Positions 8,395 to 22,049 of a DNA stretch of 64,000 bases are shown here, piece by piece. Within the stretch, counting starts at the first letter, position 1; the number at the start of each line of letters is the position of its first letter. Source of the DNA: Azospirillum brasilense (GTDB taxonomy: Bacteria; Pseudomonadota; Alphaproteobacteria; Azospirillales; Azospirillaceae); the NCBI RefSeq assembly GCF_007827795.1, contig NZ_VITI01000002.1:248001-312000 (forward strand), in the 5' to 3' direction. The notes beneath the pieces were generated by a model that searched no databases, had not been told where the DNA came from, and saw only the letters and a program-made list of their open reading frames with translations. A program made the position numbers and the translations under genes.

Positions 8395-9170
8395 CCATCA
8401 CCGTGAACCTGAACGCCGATTTGGGCGAGGGGTTCGGCGCCTACGACATCGGCGACGACGACTCCATGCTGGGCATCGTCGCCTCCGCCAACATCGCCTG
8501 CGGTTTCCACGCCGGCGACCCGCTGGTGATGACGCGGACCGTCCGGAACGCGGTGGCGAAGGGCGTGAGCCTGGGCGCCCACCCCTCCTACCCCGACCTC
8601 CAGGGCTTCGGCCGCCGCCCCTTGCGGATGTCGGCGGCGGAGGTGGAGGCGATGGTCGCCTATCAGATCGGCGCGCTGATGGGAATCGCTGCCGCCGCCG
8701 GCGGTACGGTCAGCCATGTCAAGGCGCACGGCGCGCTGAACAACATGGCGGCGGTCGACGAATCGCTCGCCATGGCGATCGGACGGGCGATCAAGGGCGT
8801 CGATCCCAGCCTGATCTACCTCGCCACCGCCGGCTCGGAGATGGCGCGGGCCGGACGGACGCTGGGCCTGCCCACGGCGGAGGAGGTCTTCGCCGACCGC
8901 GCCTACGACGACAACGGCAACCTCGTGCCGCGCGGCCAGCCCGGCGCGATGGTCCACGACCCGGACGTGGCGGCCGCCAACGTTCTGCGCATGCTGGAGG
9001 AGGGCGTGATCCTGTCGGTCACCGGCACACGCATCCCCTGCACCGTCCATTCCGTCTGCGTCCATGGCGACGAGCCGAGCGCAGTCGCGATGGCCGGCAA
9101 CCTGCGCCGCACGCTGGAGGCGAAGGGGGTCCGCATCGTTCCTCTGCCGGAGTTGCGGGACCGCTTTTAG
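8391..9170 (+). CDS. pxpA: 5-oxoprolinase subunit A (LamB/YcsF family)
   Basis: A 259-residue LamB/YcsF protein, the hydrolase-type subunit of PxpABC. The family start (VNLNADLGEGFGAYDIGDDD) is followed by ANIACGFHAGDPLVM, GAHPSYPDLQGFGRR and VKAHGALNNM, which carry the conserved acidic and histidine residues, and near the C-terminus TVHSVCVHGDEPSAV. The ATG at 8391 overlaps the pxpC stop; an in-frame GTG at 8376 is rejected because it would lengthen the conserved N-terminus. This is the last gene of the operon; the next gene is convergent. Confidence 0.95.
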   Translation: MTITVNLNADLGEGFGAYDIGDDDSMLGIVASANIACGFHAGDPLVMTRTVRNAVAKGVSLGAHPSYPDLQGFGRRPLRMSAAEVEAMVAYQIGALMGIAAAAGGTVSHVKAHGALNNMAAVDESLAMAIGRAIKGVDPSLIYLATAGSEMARAGRTLGLPTAEEVFADRAYDDNGNLVPRGQPGAMVHDPDVAAANVLRMLEEGVILSVTGTRIPCTVHSVCVHGDEPSAVAMAGNLRRTLEAKGVRIVPLPELRDRF

Positions 9171-9180
9171 GAAAGGGCGA

Positions 9181-9580
9181 TCATGCGGGCCGCAGATTCG
9201 CCGCTTCGGCGAGGCTGGTGAGCGTGTCGAGGATGACCTGTGGGCTGACCGGCTTGCGCAGCACCACCAGCGGCTGCCAACGGTCGGACGTCAGGTCATC
9301 CTCGCCAGCCTCCATCGACAGGAAGCCCGTCATCACCAGGATCGGCAGTCCGGAGGCCCTGATCCGCAGTTCGCGGATCAGGGCGCGGCCGTCCATCCGC
9401 GGCATGCGCAGATCGGTGATGACGAGATCGGCGGGATCGGCGCTGTAGCGCTCCAGCCCCTCCTGCCCGTCCTGGGCCAGGGTCACCCGAAAGCCCTTGC
9501 GGGATAGGAAATCCTCCAACGCCATGGCGGCGAGGGCCTCGTCCTCGGCCACCAGGACATGCAACGGAGCGGTGACGGGG

Positions 9581-9588
<8 letters not shown>
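9181..9588 (-). CDS. Single-domain response regulator (receiver only)
   Basis: A 135-residue CheY-like receiver with no output domain. The acidic pair is in VLVAEDEALA, the phosphoacceptor is Asp59 in VITDLRMPRMDG, the switch threonine is in ILVMTGF and the lysine in LRKPVS. Its ATG at 9588 overlaps the end of the kinase gene by eight bases, so it is co-translated with the kinase and is very likely its phosphorylation partner. With no DNA-binding or enzyme domain it probably acts through protein contacts or passes phosphate onward. Confidence 0.92.
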
Positions 9589-11158
<1,570 letters not shown>

Positions 11159-11377
11159 GCCGCCCCTCTTTTATTCGGTCACCGTCCGCGGTCCAGCCGG
11201 GTCCGGAAACGCCGCCGTTTCTCTGATCTCGCCACAAAACCTTAAAGCACAACGCCTTGTGGCACCATGCCAAGCTGGCTGCGTCAGCAAACGCTACTCG
11301 AATCAGACAGGAGGAGCAACACGCGGAACGCGATACCAGCGAATGGTCAGCGCGCTCCGCATGGCTTTGGATGAACG

Positions 11378-12985
<1,608 letters not shown>

Positions 12986-13411
12986 GCGCGTTCCCGTAAC
13001 TCAGCGGTGCAGACAACGGCGAAGAGGGCCGGGAGGCGGAACGCCCCACGGCCCTCTTCGTTCGGACCTATAGATAGCAGCGCTCGGCAGTCGATTCCAG
13101 CCTGTTGCCGACCCGATCCTCCCGCCGCGCCGGGGTGGCGCGCGCCGAACGCTTCCGACGTTCACATCCGTGCGCCGCTCCGGCTTACGCAACAATCGTT
13201 CTTTGAATAAGCAATAAAAATACACGCAAAAGAAGTTTTATTATTTTATCAGGGCGGCGCCAACTGAAACAAGATGTCGCATTTAATAAATCTTTAATAT
13301 TATGCGCATACCATTATATGCAGCCGCGAAAAGGCAGGCGGATTGACTTGTTTATTTCACACCGCCACAACTCACCGTTCGACCAGTTGCTTATCGTGAA
13401 GGAGGAAAAAA
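12986..13411. other. 426-base gap between prfC and the chemoreceptor gene
   Basis: This divergent intergenic region holds the hairpin listed at 13020-13060 near prfC. From about 13190 it turns sharply AT-rich, with runs such as TTTTATTATTTTATC near 13240, up to the chemoreceptor ribosome site at 13401. Promoters for both genes must lie here, but no convincing consensus was seen. No small gene was recognised. Confidence 0.6.
13020..13060 (-). promoter_or_regulatory. Strong hairpin in the prfC leader
   Basis: CGAAGAGGGCC (13020-13030) and GGCCCTCTTCG (13050-13060) are perfectly complementary. The bases between also pair at six of eight positions around a GAA loop, giving a stem of nearly 19 pairs. 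It stands 35 bases before the prfC start and is not followed by a T tract on the prfC strand. It may stabilise or regulate the prfC mRNA. Confidence 0.5.
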
Positions 13412-15100
13412 TTGAATTTCTTTTCAAATATGGCCATATCTCGAAAATTGTTTTTTGCGTACTCAGTTATTATTATCGTCCAGCTTGTCGTGTCTGTTTT
13501 TGTTTATTCCAAACTTCTGTCGATCGAGGAAACGAACCATATGACGAACCACACGCACGAGGTCCTGGCAGGGACCGCGAGCGTCATGGCAGCGATGGTC
13601 GATCAGGAAACCGGCGTGCGTGGCTATCTGGTGTCGGGGGATGACAGGTTCCTCGAACCGTACCGGGCCGGACAACGGGCTTATGCCAAGGCATTTCCGG
13701 AGGTGAAGGCGCTGACCGCCGACAACCCCGCCCAGCAGTCCCGCCTCGCCGAGTTGGACCGCCTCGCCCAGTCATGGCGGACGGACGCGGCGGAGAAGGA
13801 GATCGCGCTGATGGGCAAAGCGGAAACCCAGGCTCAGGCGCGTGCGATCGAGGCGTCCGGCGCCGGCAAGGCGTCCATGGATGGGTTCCGTACCAAGATC
13901 GCGGAAATCGAACGCGTGGAGCGAGACCTTTTGGACAAGCGCGCCGCCATCCAGGCCAACGCTTTCTCCGCCTCCTACACCGCCAACATTGCGGGTGGCG
14001 TTGCCTCGATCCTGATCGCCATCGCCTCCGGCATCGTTCTGGTGCGCGGAATCGCCGCGCCGATCCGTGGCATGACCGGCATCATGGGGCGGTTGGCCGC
14101 CGGCGACAACGCCGTGCGGATTGACGGGCTGGAGCGCAGGGACGAGATCGGCGCCATCGCGCAAGCGGTCGAAGTGTTCAAACGGAACGCCATCGAGAAA
14201 ACGCGCCTGACCGCCGAGCAGGAGGAGATGAAGGCGCGGTCCGAGGCCGAGCGCAAGGCGAGCATGGCGGCGCTGGCGCAGCGGTTCGAAGCCAGCGTCA
14301 AGGGGGTCGTGGACAGCGTGGGAGCCGCTGCCGCCCGGATGCAAGCGGTGGCGACCTCCATGGTCGGGACCGCGGAACAGACGAGCCAGCAGGCGGGCGC
14401 CTCTTCCGCCGCCGCCGAACAGACCTCGACGAACGTGCAGACCGTCGCCGCCGCCGCGGAGGAAATGTCGGTCTCGCTGGCGGAAATCTCCAAGCAGGTC
14501 ACCGCGTCGTCCAAGATCGCCGGGCAGGCGGTGCTGGACGCGTCACGCACCAACGACACCGTCGCGGGGCTGGCGAGCGCCGCCCAGAAGATCGGCGAGG
14601 TCGTGACGCTGATCCAGAGCATCGCCGGGCAGACCAACCTCCTGGCGCTGAACGCCACCATCGAGGCGGCGCGGGCGGGTGAAGCCGGAAAGGGCTTTGC
14701 CGTGGTCGCGTCGGAGGTCAAAAATCTGGCGACTCAGACCGCCCGCGCCACGGACGAGATCTCCACGCAGATCGCCGCGATGCAGTCGGCCACGACCGGA
14801 GCCGTGGAGGCGATCCAGGGCATTTCCGCGACCATCACGCAAATGAGCGAAATCGCCACGACCATCGCTTCGGCGGTCGAGGAACAGAATTCCGCGACCT
14901 CCGAGATCACGCGCAATGTGACTCAGGCGGCTGTCGGCACCCAGGAAGTCTCCAGCAATGTCGTGCGGGTGCAGCAGGCCGCCGGCGAAACCGGAGGTCT
15001 GGCCGGCCAGGTTCTGGATGCGTCGGGCAACCTGACGCTGGAGGCCAGGACGCTCAGCTCCACCGTCGAAGAGTTCCTGCGCGGCATTCGCGCGGCCTGA
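13412..15100 (+). CDS. Methyl-accepting chemotaxis protein with CHASE3-type sensor
   Basis: Transmembrane chemoreceptor, 562 residues. It has a first membrane helix (about 12-34), a periplasmic CHASE3-like domain with the typical [20 protein letters not shown], a second helix near 190-212, a HAMP linker, and a long signalling coiled coil whose tip is [23 protein letters not shown] at 13412 is chosen as start because AAGGAGG sits six bases before it; ATG at 13430 is the alternative. The first 120 bases of the gene are strikingly AT-rich compared with the rest. It would signal through CheA/CheW, which are not in the window. Confidence 0.93.
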   Translation: MNFFSNMAISRKLFFAYSVIIIVQLVVSVFVYSKLLSIEETNHMTNHTHEVLAGTASVMAAMVDQETGVRGYLVSGDDRFLEPYRAGQRAYAKAFPEVKALTADNPAQQSRLAELDRLAQSWRTDAAEKEIALMGKAETQAQARAIEASGAGKASMDGFRTKIAEIERVERDLLDKRAAIQANAFSASYTANIAGGVASILIAIASGIVLVRGIAAPIRGMTGIMGRLAAGDNAVRIDGLERRDEIGAIAQAVEVFKRNAIEKTRLTAEQEEMKARSEAERKASMAALAQRFEASVKGVVDSVGAAAARMQAVATSMVGTAEQTSQQAGASSAAAEQTSTNVQTVAAAAEEMSVSLAEISKQVTASSKIAGQAVLDASRTNDTVAGLASAAQKIGEVVTLIQSIAGQTNLLALNATIEAARAGEAGKGFAVVASEVKNLATQTARATDEISTQIAAMQSATTGAVEAIQGISATITQMSEIATTIASAVEEQNSATSEITRNVTQAAVGTQEVSSNVVRVQQAAGETGGLAGQVLDASGNLTLEARTLSSTVEEFLRGIRAA

Positions 15101-15117
15101 CCGGTGCATCTTCGAAG

Positions 15118-15150
15118 GCGCCTGCCCCGCCCGACCGGCGAGGCAGGCGC
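15118..15150. terminator. Bidirectional terminator between the chemoreceptor gene and asd
   Basis: GCGCCTGCC (15118-15126) and GGCAGGCGC (15142-15150) form a perfect 9-base stem with a 15-base loop. It lies between two convergent genes and only ten bases beyond the asd stop. The T content after it is modest, so termination strength is uncertain. Confidence 0.65.
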
Positions 15151-15159
15151 TTGTCAGTG

Positions 15160-16173
15160 TTACAGGCTCAGTTCCGCGATCTGCACGGCGTTCAGCGCCG
15201 CACCCTTCAGAAGCTGGTCGCCGCAGACGAACAGGTCCAGGCCGTGGTCGCCGAAGATCAGGCTGGTGCGGATGCGGCCCACCTCGACGTCGAACTGGCC
15301 GGTGGCGTTCAGCGGCATCGGGTAGACGCCGTCCGCCGGCACGTCCTTCACCACCACGCCCGGCGCGTCGGCCAGGACGGCGCGGGCGGCGTCCGGGGTC
15401 ACCGGGGACAGCGTCTCGACCGTGATCGCCTCGGAATGTGCGCGGTAGGTCGGGATGCGCACCGCGGTGCAGCTCACCGGCAGGTCCGGGATCTCCAGGA
15501 TCTTCCGGGTCTCCCAGGTCACCTTCATCTCCTCCTTCGTGTAGCCGTTTTCCTGGAAGGCGTCGATCTGAGGGATCAGGTTGAAGGGGATCGGGTGACG
15601 GAACACGCTGTTGACGACCGGCTTGCCGTCGAGCTGGTTGCGGGTCTGCTCCTCAAGCTCGGCCATGCCCTCCGCACCGGCGCCGCTGGTCGCCTGATAG
15701 GTGGAGACGATGACACGGCGAAGGCCGAACGCCTTGTGCAGCGGACCGAGCGCCACGACGGCGATGGCGGTGGTGCAATTGGGGTTCGCGACAAGCTTGG
15801 CGTCGCCCATGGCGTGGGCGTTGATCTCCGGCACGATCAGCGGGACGTTGTCGTCGTAGCGGAAGGCCGAGGAGTTGTCGATCACCAGAGCCCCGCCCGC
15901 GGCGATGGCCGGCGCGTGCTCCTTGGCGAAATCACCGGACACGGCGAGCAGGACGATGTCGTAGCCCTTCACCTTCTCGACGTCGAACGCCACGAGGGTC
16001 TTCTCGCCGAATGGGGTCTCGACCGTGCGGCCGGCGCTGCGCTCCGACGCGAACAGGCCAAGTTCCGCGACCGGGAACGAACGGCGGTGAAGAACATCGA
16101 CCATCTCGCGGCCGACGGCGCCCGTGGCACCGACGATGGCGACGCGGCGGGGAGAAGGAGAAGAGGTGCTCAT
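15160..16173 (-). CDS. asd: Aspartate-semialdehyde dehydrogenase
   Basis: NADPH-dependent enzyme that reduces aspartyl phosphate to aspartate semialdehyde, the branch point to lysine, threonine, isoleucine, methionine and cell-wall diaminopimelate. The protein has 337 residues: an N-terminal Rossmann motif ([14 protein letters not shown]), the catalytic cysteine in [11 protein letters not shown], substrate residues in [14 protein letters not shown], and the histidine region [15 protein letters not shown] at 16173 gives the normal start; the in-frame ATG at 16236 adds 21 unlikely residues inside the leader. Upstream lie a threonine-rich leader peptide and paired hairpins that suggest attenuation by aspartate-family amino acids. 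Confidence 0.96.
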   Translation of the reverse strand: MSTSSPSPRRVAIVGATGAVGREMVDVLHRRSFPVAELGLFASERSAGRTVETPFGEKTLVAFDVEKVKGYDIVLLAVSGDFAKEHAPAIAAGGALVIDNSSAFRYDDNVPLIVPEINAHAMGDAKLVANPNCTTAIAVVALGPLHKAFGLRRVIVSTYQATSGAGAEGMAELEEQTRNQLDGKPVVNSVFRHPIPFNLIPQIDAFQENGYTKEEMKVTWETRKILEIPDLPVSCTAVRIPTYRAHSEAITVETLSPVTPDAARAVLADAPGVVVKDVPADGVYPMPLNATGQFDVEVGRIRTSLIFGDHGLDLFVCGDQLLKGAALNAVQIAELSL

Positions 16174-16234
16174 GGGTGTGGTCCGTCCTTTGGTCTTGCC
16201 CGGATCGAGCGTGGACGGCGGCCCCGGATGCACC

Positions 16235-16263
16235 AAGGCCCCGTCCGTGTCCGGCGGGGCCTT
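16235..16263 (-). terminator. Attenuator-type hairpin in the asd leader
   Basis: On the asd strand AAGGCCCCG (16263-16255) pairs perfectly with CGGGGCCTT (16243-16235) around an 11-base loop. It lies between the leader-peptide stop and asd. No T tract follows, so it may act as a weak or factor-assisted terminator. Just before it is CCACC (16271-16267), which can pair with GGTGG at the end of the leader reading frame (16304-16300), which in turn can pair with the ACC threonine codons; this gives the mutually exclusive 1:2, 2:3 and 3:4 pairings of an attenuator. Confidence 0.55.
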
Positions 16264-16289
16264 CGTGGTGGGTGAAGCGTCTTACTCGA

Positions 16290-16370
16290 TCAACGCACGC
16301 CACCATCCGACGGCCCGCCGGAGCGGGTCGTTTTGGTAGTGGTGGTGGTGATGGCGAGCGAGCGATTCAT
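16290..16370 (-). CDS. Threonine-rich leader peptide of asd (26 residues)
   Basis: The frame begins ATG AAT CGC and encodes MNRSLAITTTTTKTTRSGGP followed by SDGGVR and a TGA stop. Seven of the eight residues 8-15 are threonine, preceded by isoleucine and interrupted by lysine, all end products made through asd. Length, composition and position before alternative hairpins match the leader peptides of amino-acid attenuators such as thrL. Ribosome stalling at the ACC codons when threonyl-tRNA is scarce would free the next segment to pair away the terminator. The ribosome site is weak (GCGG). Confidence 0.7.
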   Translation of the reverse strand: MNRSLAITTTTTKTTRSGGPSDGGVR

Positions 16371-16388
16371 AATCCGCTAGATAAACGA

Positions 16389-16420
16389 AAGGCGCGGGGC
16401 TTGTAAAGCGCCCGCGCCTT
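16389..16420 (-). terminator. Probable glgP terminator
   Basis: AAGGCGCGGG and CCCGCGCCTT at the two ends form a perfect 10-base stem with a loop of about 12 bases. On the glgP strand it is followed by TTTCGTTTAT, a weak T tract. It starts 39 bases after the glgP stop and separates glgP from the asd leader. It overlaps the proposed asd promoter, so the two assignments compete in part. Confidence 0.55.
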
Positions 16421-16430
16421 CGCAGCACAA
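16402..16430 (-). promoter_or_regulatory. Candidate asd promoter
   Basis: On the asd strand TTGTGC (16430-16425) and TTTACA (16407-16402) are separated by 17 bases, close to the sigma-70 pattern. Transcription would start near 16395, about 25 bases before the leader-peptide ATG. This would let asd be transcribed apart from glgP. It is only a sequence match. Confidence 0.4.
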
Positions 16431-16458
16431 TTTTTGTCCGGTTCCGGATGGGGCCGCG

Positions 16459-18957
16459 TCAGCCCTCGGTTTCGGCGGGATGCTCCGGCTTCACGGGATG
16501 CACGTCCCAGATTTCGGTCGCGTATTCCATGATGGTGCGGTCGGAGGAGAACCAGCCCATGTTGGCCGTGTTCAGGATGGCCTTGCGGGTCCATTCCTCC
16601 TGGTCGCGGTACAGGTCCATGGCCTCCTGCTGCGCCTCGCAGTATTCGGCGAAGTCCGCCGTCACCAGGAAATGGTCGCCGCCGTCGGTCAGCGCCTGGA
16701 GGATCGGGTGGTAGCGGTGGGGATCGTCCGGCGAGAAGACGCCGGTGGAGATCATGTCCAGCGCCCGCTTGAGGCTGGGGTTGGAGGCGATGACCTCGCG
16801 CGGGTTGAAGCCGCCGCTGGCCCGCAGGTCGTTCACCTCCTCGGCGGTCAGGCCGAAGATGAAGATGTTGTCGTCGCCCACATGCTCGCGGATCTCGACG
16901 TTGGCGCCATCCAGCGTGCCGATGGTCAGCGCGCCGTTCAGGGCCAGCTTCATGTTGCCGGTGCCCGACGCCTCCATGCCCGCGGTCGAGATCTGCTCCG
17001 ACAGGTCGGCCGCGGGCATGATGATCTCCGCCGCCGTCACGTTGTAATTCGGCAGCAGCACGATCTTCAGGTTGTCGTGCACCGACGGGTCATGGTTCAC
17101 CACCTTCGCCACATCGTTGATGAGCTTGATGATGAGCTTCGCCATGTGATAGCTCGGCGCCGCCTTGCCGGCGAAGATCTTGGTCACCGGAACCCAGGAG
17201 ACGGTCGGGTTGTCGCGCATCTCGTTGTACAGCGCGATGGCCTGAAGGATGTTCAGGAGCTGGCGCTTGTACTCGTGCATGCGCTTGACCTGCACGTCGA
17301 ACAGGCTGTCGACCTGCACGTCCACCCCGGTCTGGCGCGCGATGTAGGCGGCCAGCCGCTTCTTGTTCTTGCGCTTGGCGCGGCGGAACTCCTCGCGGAA
17401 GACCAGATCGTCGGCCTTCTCCGCCAGCGCCTTGATCTGGCCGAGGTCCTTGATCCAGCCGTTGCCGATGCGGCTGGTGATCAGCGCGGCCAGCGGCTGG
17501 TTCGCCTGATGCAGCCAGCGGCGCGGCGTGATGCCGTTGGTCTTGTTGTTGATGCGCTCCGGGAACTCCGCGTGGAAGTCGGCGAAGACGGTCTGCTTCA
17601 TCAGTTCGGTGTGCAGGGCCGACACGCCGTTGACCTTGTGCGAGCCGAGGAAGGCCAGATTGCCCATGCGCACCCGGCGGTCACCGCGCTCGTCGATCAG
17701 CGACAGGCGGGACAGCCGCGCGTTGTCGCCCGCCGCCCGCGCCTTGGAGCGGTTCAGGAACTTGGCGTTGATCTCGTAGATGATCTGCATGTGGCGCGGC
17801 AGCACGCGCTCCATCATGCGCACCGGCCACGCCTCCAGCGCTTCCGGCAGCAGCGTGTGGTTGGTGTAGGAGAAGGTCGCGCGGGTGATGTCCCACGCCT
17901 TGTCCCAGAGCACGCCGTGCTGGTCCACCAACAGCCGCATCAGTTCGGCGATGCCGATGGCCGGGTGCGTGTCGTTGAGCTGGATCGCCGCCTTGTCGGG
18001 CAGGCTGTCGAAGTTGGAATGGTGCTGCAGATAGCGGCGCAGGATGTCCTGGAGCGAAGCGGAGGTGAAGAAATACTCCTGCTTCAGCCGCAGCTCCTTG
18101 CCGCCCTCCGTCGCGTCGTTCGGGTAGAGGACGCGGCTGAGGTTTTCCGTCAGAACCTTCTGCTCGACCGCCTTCATGTAGGCGCCGTCGTTGAAGTGGC
18201 CGAAGTTGAAGTCGCGGGTGGCGCGGGCCGACCACAGACGCAGCGTGTTGATCGTGTCCCCGCCATAGCCGACCACCGGCGTGTCGTAGGCCATCGCCAG
18301 CACGCGCTCGGCATCGACCCAGCGGTAGGCGCGTTCGCCCACCGAATCCCGGAACTCCTCGACGCGGCCATAGAACTGGACGGGGTACAGAACCTCCGGA
18401 CGCGGGAATTCCCACGGGTTGCCGAATTGCAGCCACTGCTCCGGATATTCGACCTGCCAGCCATGCTCGAAGCGCTGCTCGAACAGGCCGAACTCGTAGC
18501 GGATGCCGTAGCCGTAGCCGGGCAGCGCTTCCGACGCCATGCTGTCGAGGAAGCAGGCGGCCAGACGGCCGAGGCCGCCGTTGCCGAGCGCGGCGTCCGG
18601 CTCCGCCTCCACCACGTCGTCGAGGTTCAGGCCGATGCGGTCGAGCGCCTGCCGGCACTGGTCGGTGATGCCGAGGTTGGCGAGGCTGTTGGTCAGCAGG
18701 CGGCCGATCAGGAACTCCAGCGAAAGATAGTAAACGCGCTTGGCGTCCTGCTGGTAATAAGTCCGCGTCGTGTCCATCCAGCGGTCCACGAGGCGGTCGC
18801 GCACGGCGAGCGCCACGGTGTGGAACCAGTCGCGCCGGGTCGCCGCCCGCGCGTCCTTGCCGACGGAATAAACCAGCCACTCCAGAAACGAGCGCTTCAG
18901 CCCGTCGACATCCAGACTGCGGCGTTCGATCTCGCGGGACTTATACCGAGCGTCCAT
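16459..18957 (-). CDS. glgP: Glycogen phosphorylase
   Basis: Pyridoxal-phosphate enzyme that releases glucose-1-phosphate from glycogen or maltodextrin; 832 residues, full length. Recognised by YYLSLEFLIGRLL, AALGNGGLGRLAACFLDS, LNDTHPAIGIAELMR and the PLP-lysine region EASGTGNMKLALNGALTIGT. ATG at 18957 (MDARYKSREIERR) is preferred to the in-frame ATGs at 19017 and 19050, which add a basic tail without a ribosome site. It lies upstream of asd on the same strand but is separated by a hairpin and leader, so it is probably its own unit. No other glycogen genes are in the window. Confidence 0.95.
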   Translation of the reverse strand: MDARYKSREIERRSLDVDGLKRSFLEWLVYSVGKDARAATRRDWFHTVALAVRDRLVDRWMDTTRTYYQQDAKRVYYLSLEFLIGRLLTNSLANLGITDQCRQALDRIGLNLDDVVEAEPDAALGNGGLGRLAACFLDSMASEALPGYGYGIRYEFGLFEQRFEHGWQVEYPEQWLQFGNPWEFPRPEVLYPVQFYGRVEEFRDSVGERAYRWVDAERVLAMAYDTPVVGYGGDTINTLRLWSARATRDFNFGHFNDGAYMKAVEQKVLTENLSRVLYPNDATEGGKELRLKQEYFFTSASLQDILRRYLQHHSNFDSLPDKAAIQLNDTHPAIGIAELMRLLVDQHGVLWDKAWDITRATFSYTNHTLLPEALEAWPVRMMERVLPRHMQIIYEINAKFLNRSKARAAGDNARLSRLSLIDERGDRRVRMGNLAFLGSHKVNGVSALHTELMKQTVFADFHAEFPERINNKTNGITPRRWLHQANQPLAALITSRIGNGWIKDLGQIKALAEKADDLVFREEFRRAKRKNKKRLAAYIARQTGVDVQVDSLFDVQVKRMHEYKRQLLNILQAIALYNEMRDNPTVSWVPVTKIFAGKAAPSYHMAKLIIKLINDVAKVVNHDPSVHDNLKIVLLPNYNVTAAEIIMPAADLSEQISTAGMEASGTGNMKLALNGALTIGTLDGANVEIREHVGDDNIFIFGLTAEEVNDLRASGGFNPREVIASNPSLKRALDMISTGVFSPDDPHRYHPILQALTDGGDHFLVTADFAEYCEAQQEAMDLYRDQEEWTRKAILNTANMGWFSSDRTIMEYATEIWDVHPVKPEHPAETEG

Positions 18958-19212
18958 GTCTTGACTTTCTTCTTTCGAGGGCCAACTGGAGCGGCGGATT
19001 CTTAGCCGGTCTTCCATCGGCGGCAGTTTCCGGGGTCCATGGTTAAGCAACGTTTAAGTCGCTGCGGCCAACCAGTCGAAACGGCTAGGCCGTTCGTACG
19101 GAGCAACAGCCGGGGCTTGCCCTTGTGCCAGACGCGCTGTGTCAAAACGAAGGCGACCTCCGCAGCGCGCCCATACCGGTAATCGCTGCGAAGCTCCGCT
19201 GGAGGGAGTAAG

Positions 19213-20450
19213 ATGGCGTCCGTGTCAGCCTCTTTGAACCTCCCGATGCTCGACAATACCGTATCCTCGGACTCCCGCCAGGGCCTGCCCGGCGACGCCA
19301 CCATTCTGCTCCGTCAGGCCCAGCCGGCGGACATCCCCGCGCTGCTGGCCATCGAGGAACGGTGCTTCGCCACCGATCGACTGACCCGACGTAGTTTTCA
19401 TTATTTGCTGACGAAAGCCAAGGCCACTGGCCTTGTGGAAGTCCACAGCGGCACGGTCGTCGGCTACGCCCTGGTGTCCTTCCACTCCGGCACCTCGCTC
19501 GCCCGGCTCTACTCCTTCGCCGTCGATCCCGGCCACCGCGGCCAGGGCGTCGCCAAGCGGCTGCTCGCCGCGGCGGAGCAGGCGGCCCGCTCGCGGGACT
19601 GCATCTATCTGCGGCTGGAGGTGCGGCGCGACAACGCCGCGGCGATCGACCTCTACAAGAAGGCCGGCTACCGCGAGTTCGGCGTCTACACCGACTATTA
19701 TGAAGACCATATGGAGGCGCTGCGGCTGGAGAAGCGCCTCGGCCACAGCGGCCCCAGCGCGCCGCTGGGCGGCCCCCTGGTTCCCTACTACCAGCAGACC
19801 CTGGACTTCACCTGCGGCCCGTCGGCCCTGATGATGGCGATGAAGGCGCTGAAACCCGCGGAGATCGAACTGGGGCGGAAGCTGGAAATCCGCCTGTGGC
19901 GGGAATCGACCACCGTCTTCATGACCTCCGGCCATGGCGGCTGCGGCCCCTTCGGGCTGGCGCTGGCGGCGGCGCGGCGCGGCTTCGCGGTGGACATCCA
20001 CATCAAGGACAACGCCACCCCCTTCCTGGACAGCGTGCGCAGCGACGAGAAGAAGGAGGTCATGCGCATCGTGCACGAGGACTTCCTCGACGAGTTGGAG
20101 GGCAGCGGCGCAACCGTCCGCCACAACACCCTGAGCGCCCAGGACATGGCCGACGCGGTGGCGGGCGGGGCCATCCCCATCGTGCTCATCAGCTCCTACC
20201 GGATCTATCACGAAAAATTTCCGCACTGGGTCGTCGTGACCGGTGCCGATGACCGCTTTCTCTATGTTCATGATCCGCTTGTGTACGATCGTCACCACGC
20301 TCACATCGACCGGATGAACATGCCGATCCCGAAAGCCGACTTCGAGCGCATGGCCCGCTACGGAAAAGCCCAGTTGAAGGCCGCCCTCCTCCTCCGTCCT
20401 CAGCTCTCTGATCGGGCCGCCGATGGATCTGCCGATGGGTCCGCCGACTG

Positions 20451-20451
<1 letters not shown>
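19213..20451 (+). CDS. Fusion of GNAT acetyltransferase and C39-like cysteine peptidase
   Basis: A 412-residue two-domain protein. Residues about 30-175 are a GNAT N-acetyltransferase with the acetyl-CoA loop VDPGHRGQGVAKRLL. Residues about 187-400 are a papain-like C39 (DUF3335-type) peptidase: QQTLDFTCGPSALMM supplies Cys201 with an upstream glutamine, and PHWVVVTGADDRFLYVHDP supplies His338 and Asp354. GGAGGGAG precedes the ATG. The stop overlaps the start of a RimK-type ligase, so the two are coupled. Acetylation, cleavage and ligation of a peptide or protein tail are likely, but the target is unknown. The C-terminus ends in a 12-base tandem repeat (ADGSADGSAD). Confidence 0.9.

Positions 20452-20454
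<3 letters not shown>
20419..20454 (+). repeat. 12-base tandem repeat at the 3' end of the GNAT-peptidase gene
   Basis: GCCGATGGATCT, GCCGATGGGTCC and a degenerate third copy GCCGACTGATGC follow one another. The third copy contains the TGA stop and the ATG of the next gene. The in-frame copies encode ADGS units. Confidence 0.6.
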
Positions 20455-21932
<1,478 letters not shown>

Positions 21933-22024
21933 CGCCCCCGTTCGGGCAGTTCCCCCATCCGTATGGATGCCCCCCGGATTCCAAACACTTCTCCTCCTAA
22001 GATGTTTTCGGCTGTGGCCGCCGG

Positions 22025-22049
22025 GGAACAAGCCCCTTCCCCCCGCGTT
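22025..22049 (+). promoter_or_regulatory. EcfG-type promoter upstream of the ECF sigma gene
   Basis: GGAAC (22025-22029), a 16-base spacer and CGTT (22046-22049) match the consensus of general-stress EcfG promoters exactly. It points towards the sigma gene 355 bases on, which would make the sigma factor autoregulated. Confidence 0.6.

Noticed and set aside
16389..16420. Reading the 16389-16420 hairpin only as the start of the asd attenuator.
   Set aside because: It lies before the leader peptide and closer to the glgP stop, so glgP termination is simpler; the overlap with a possible asd promoter is recorded instead.
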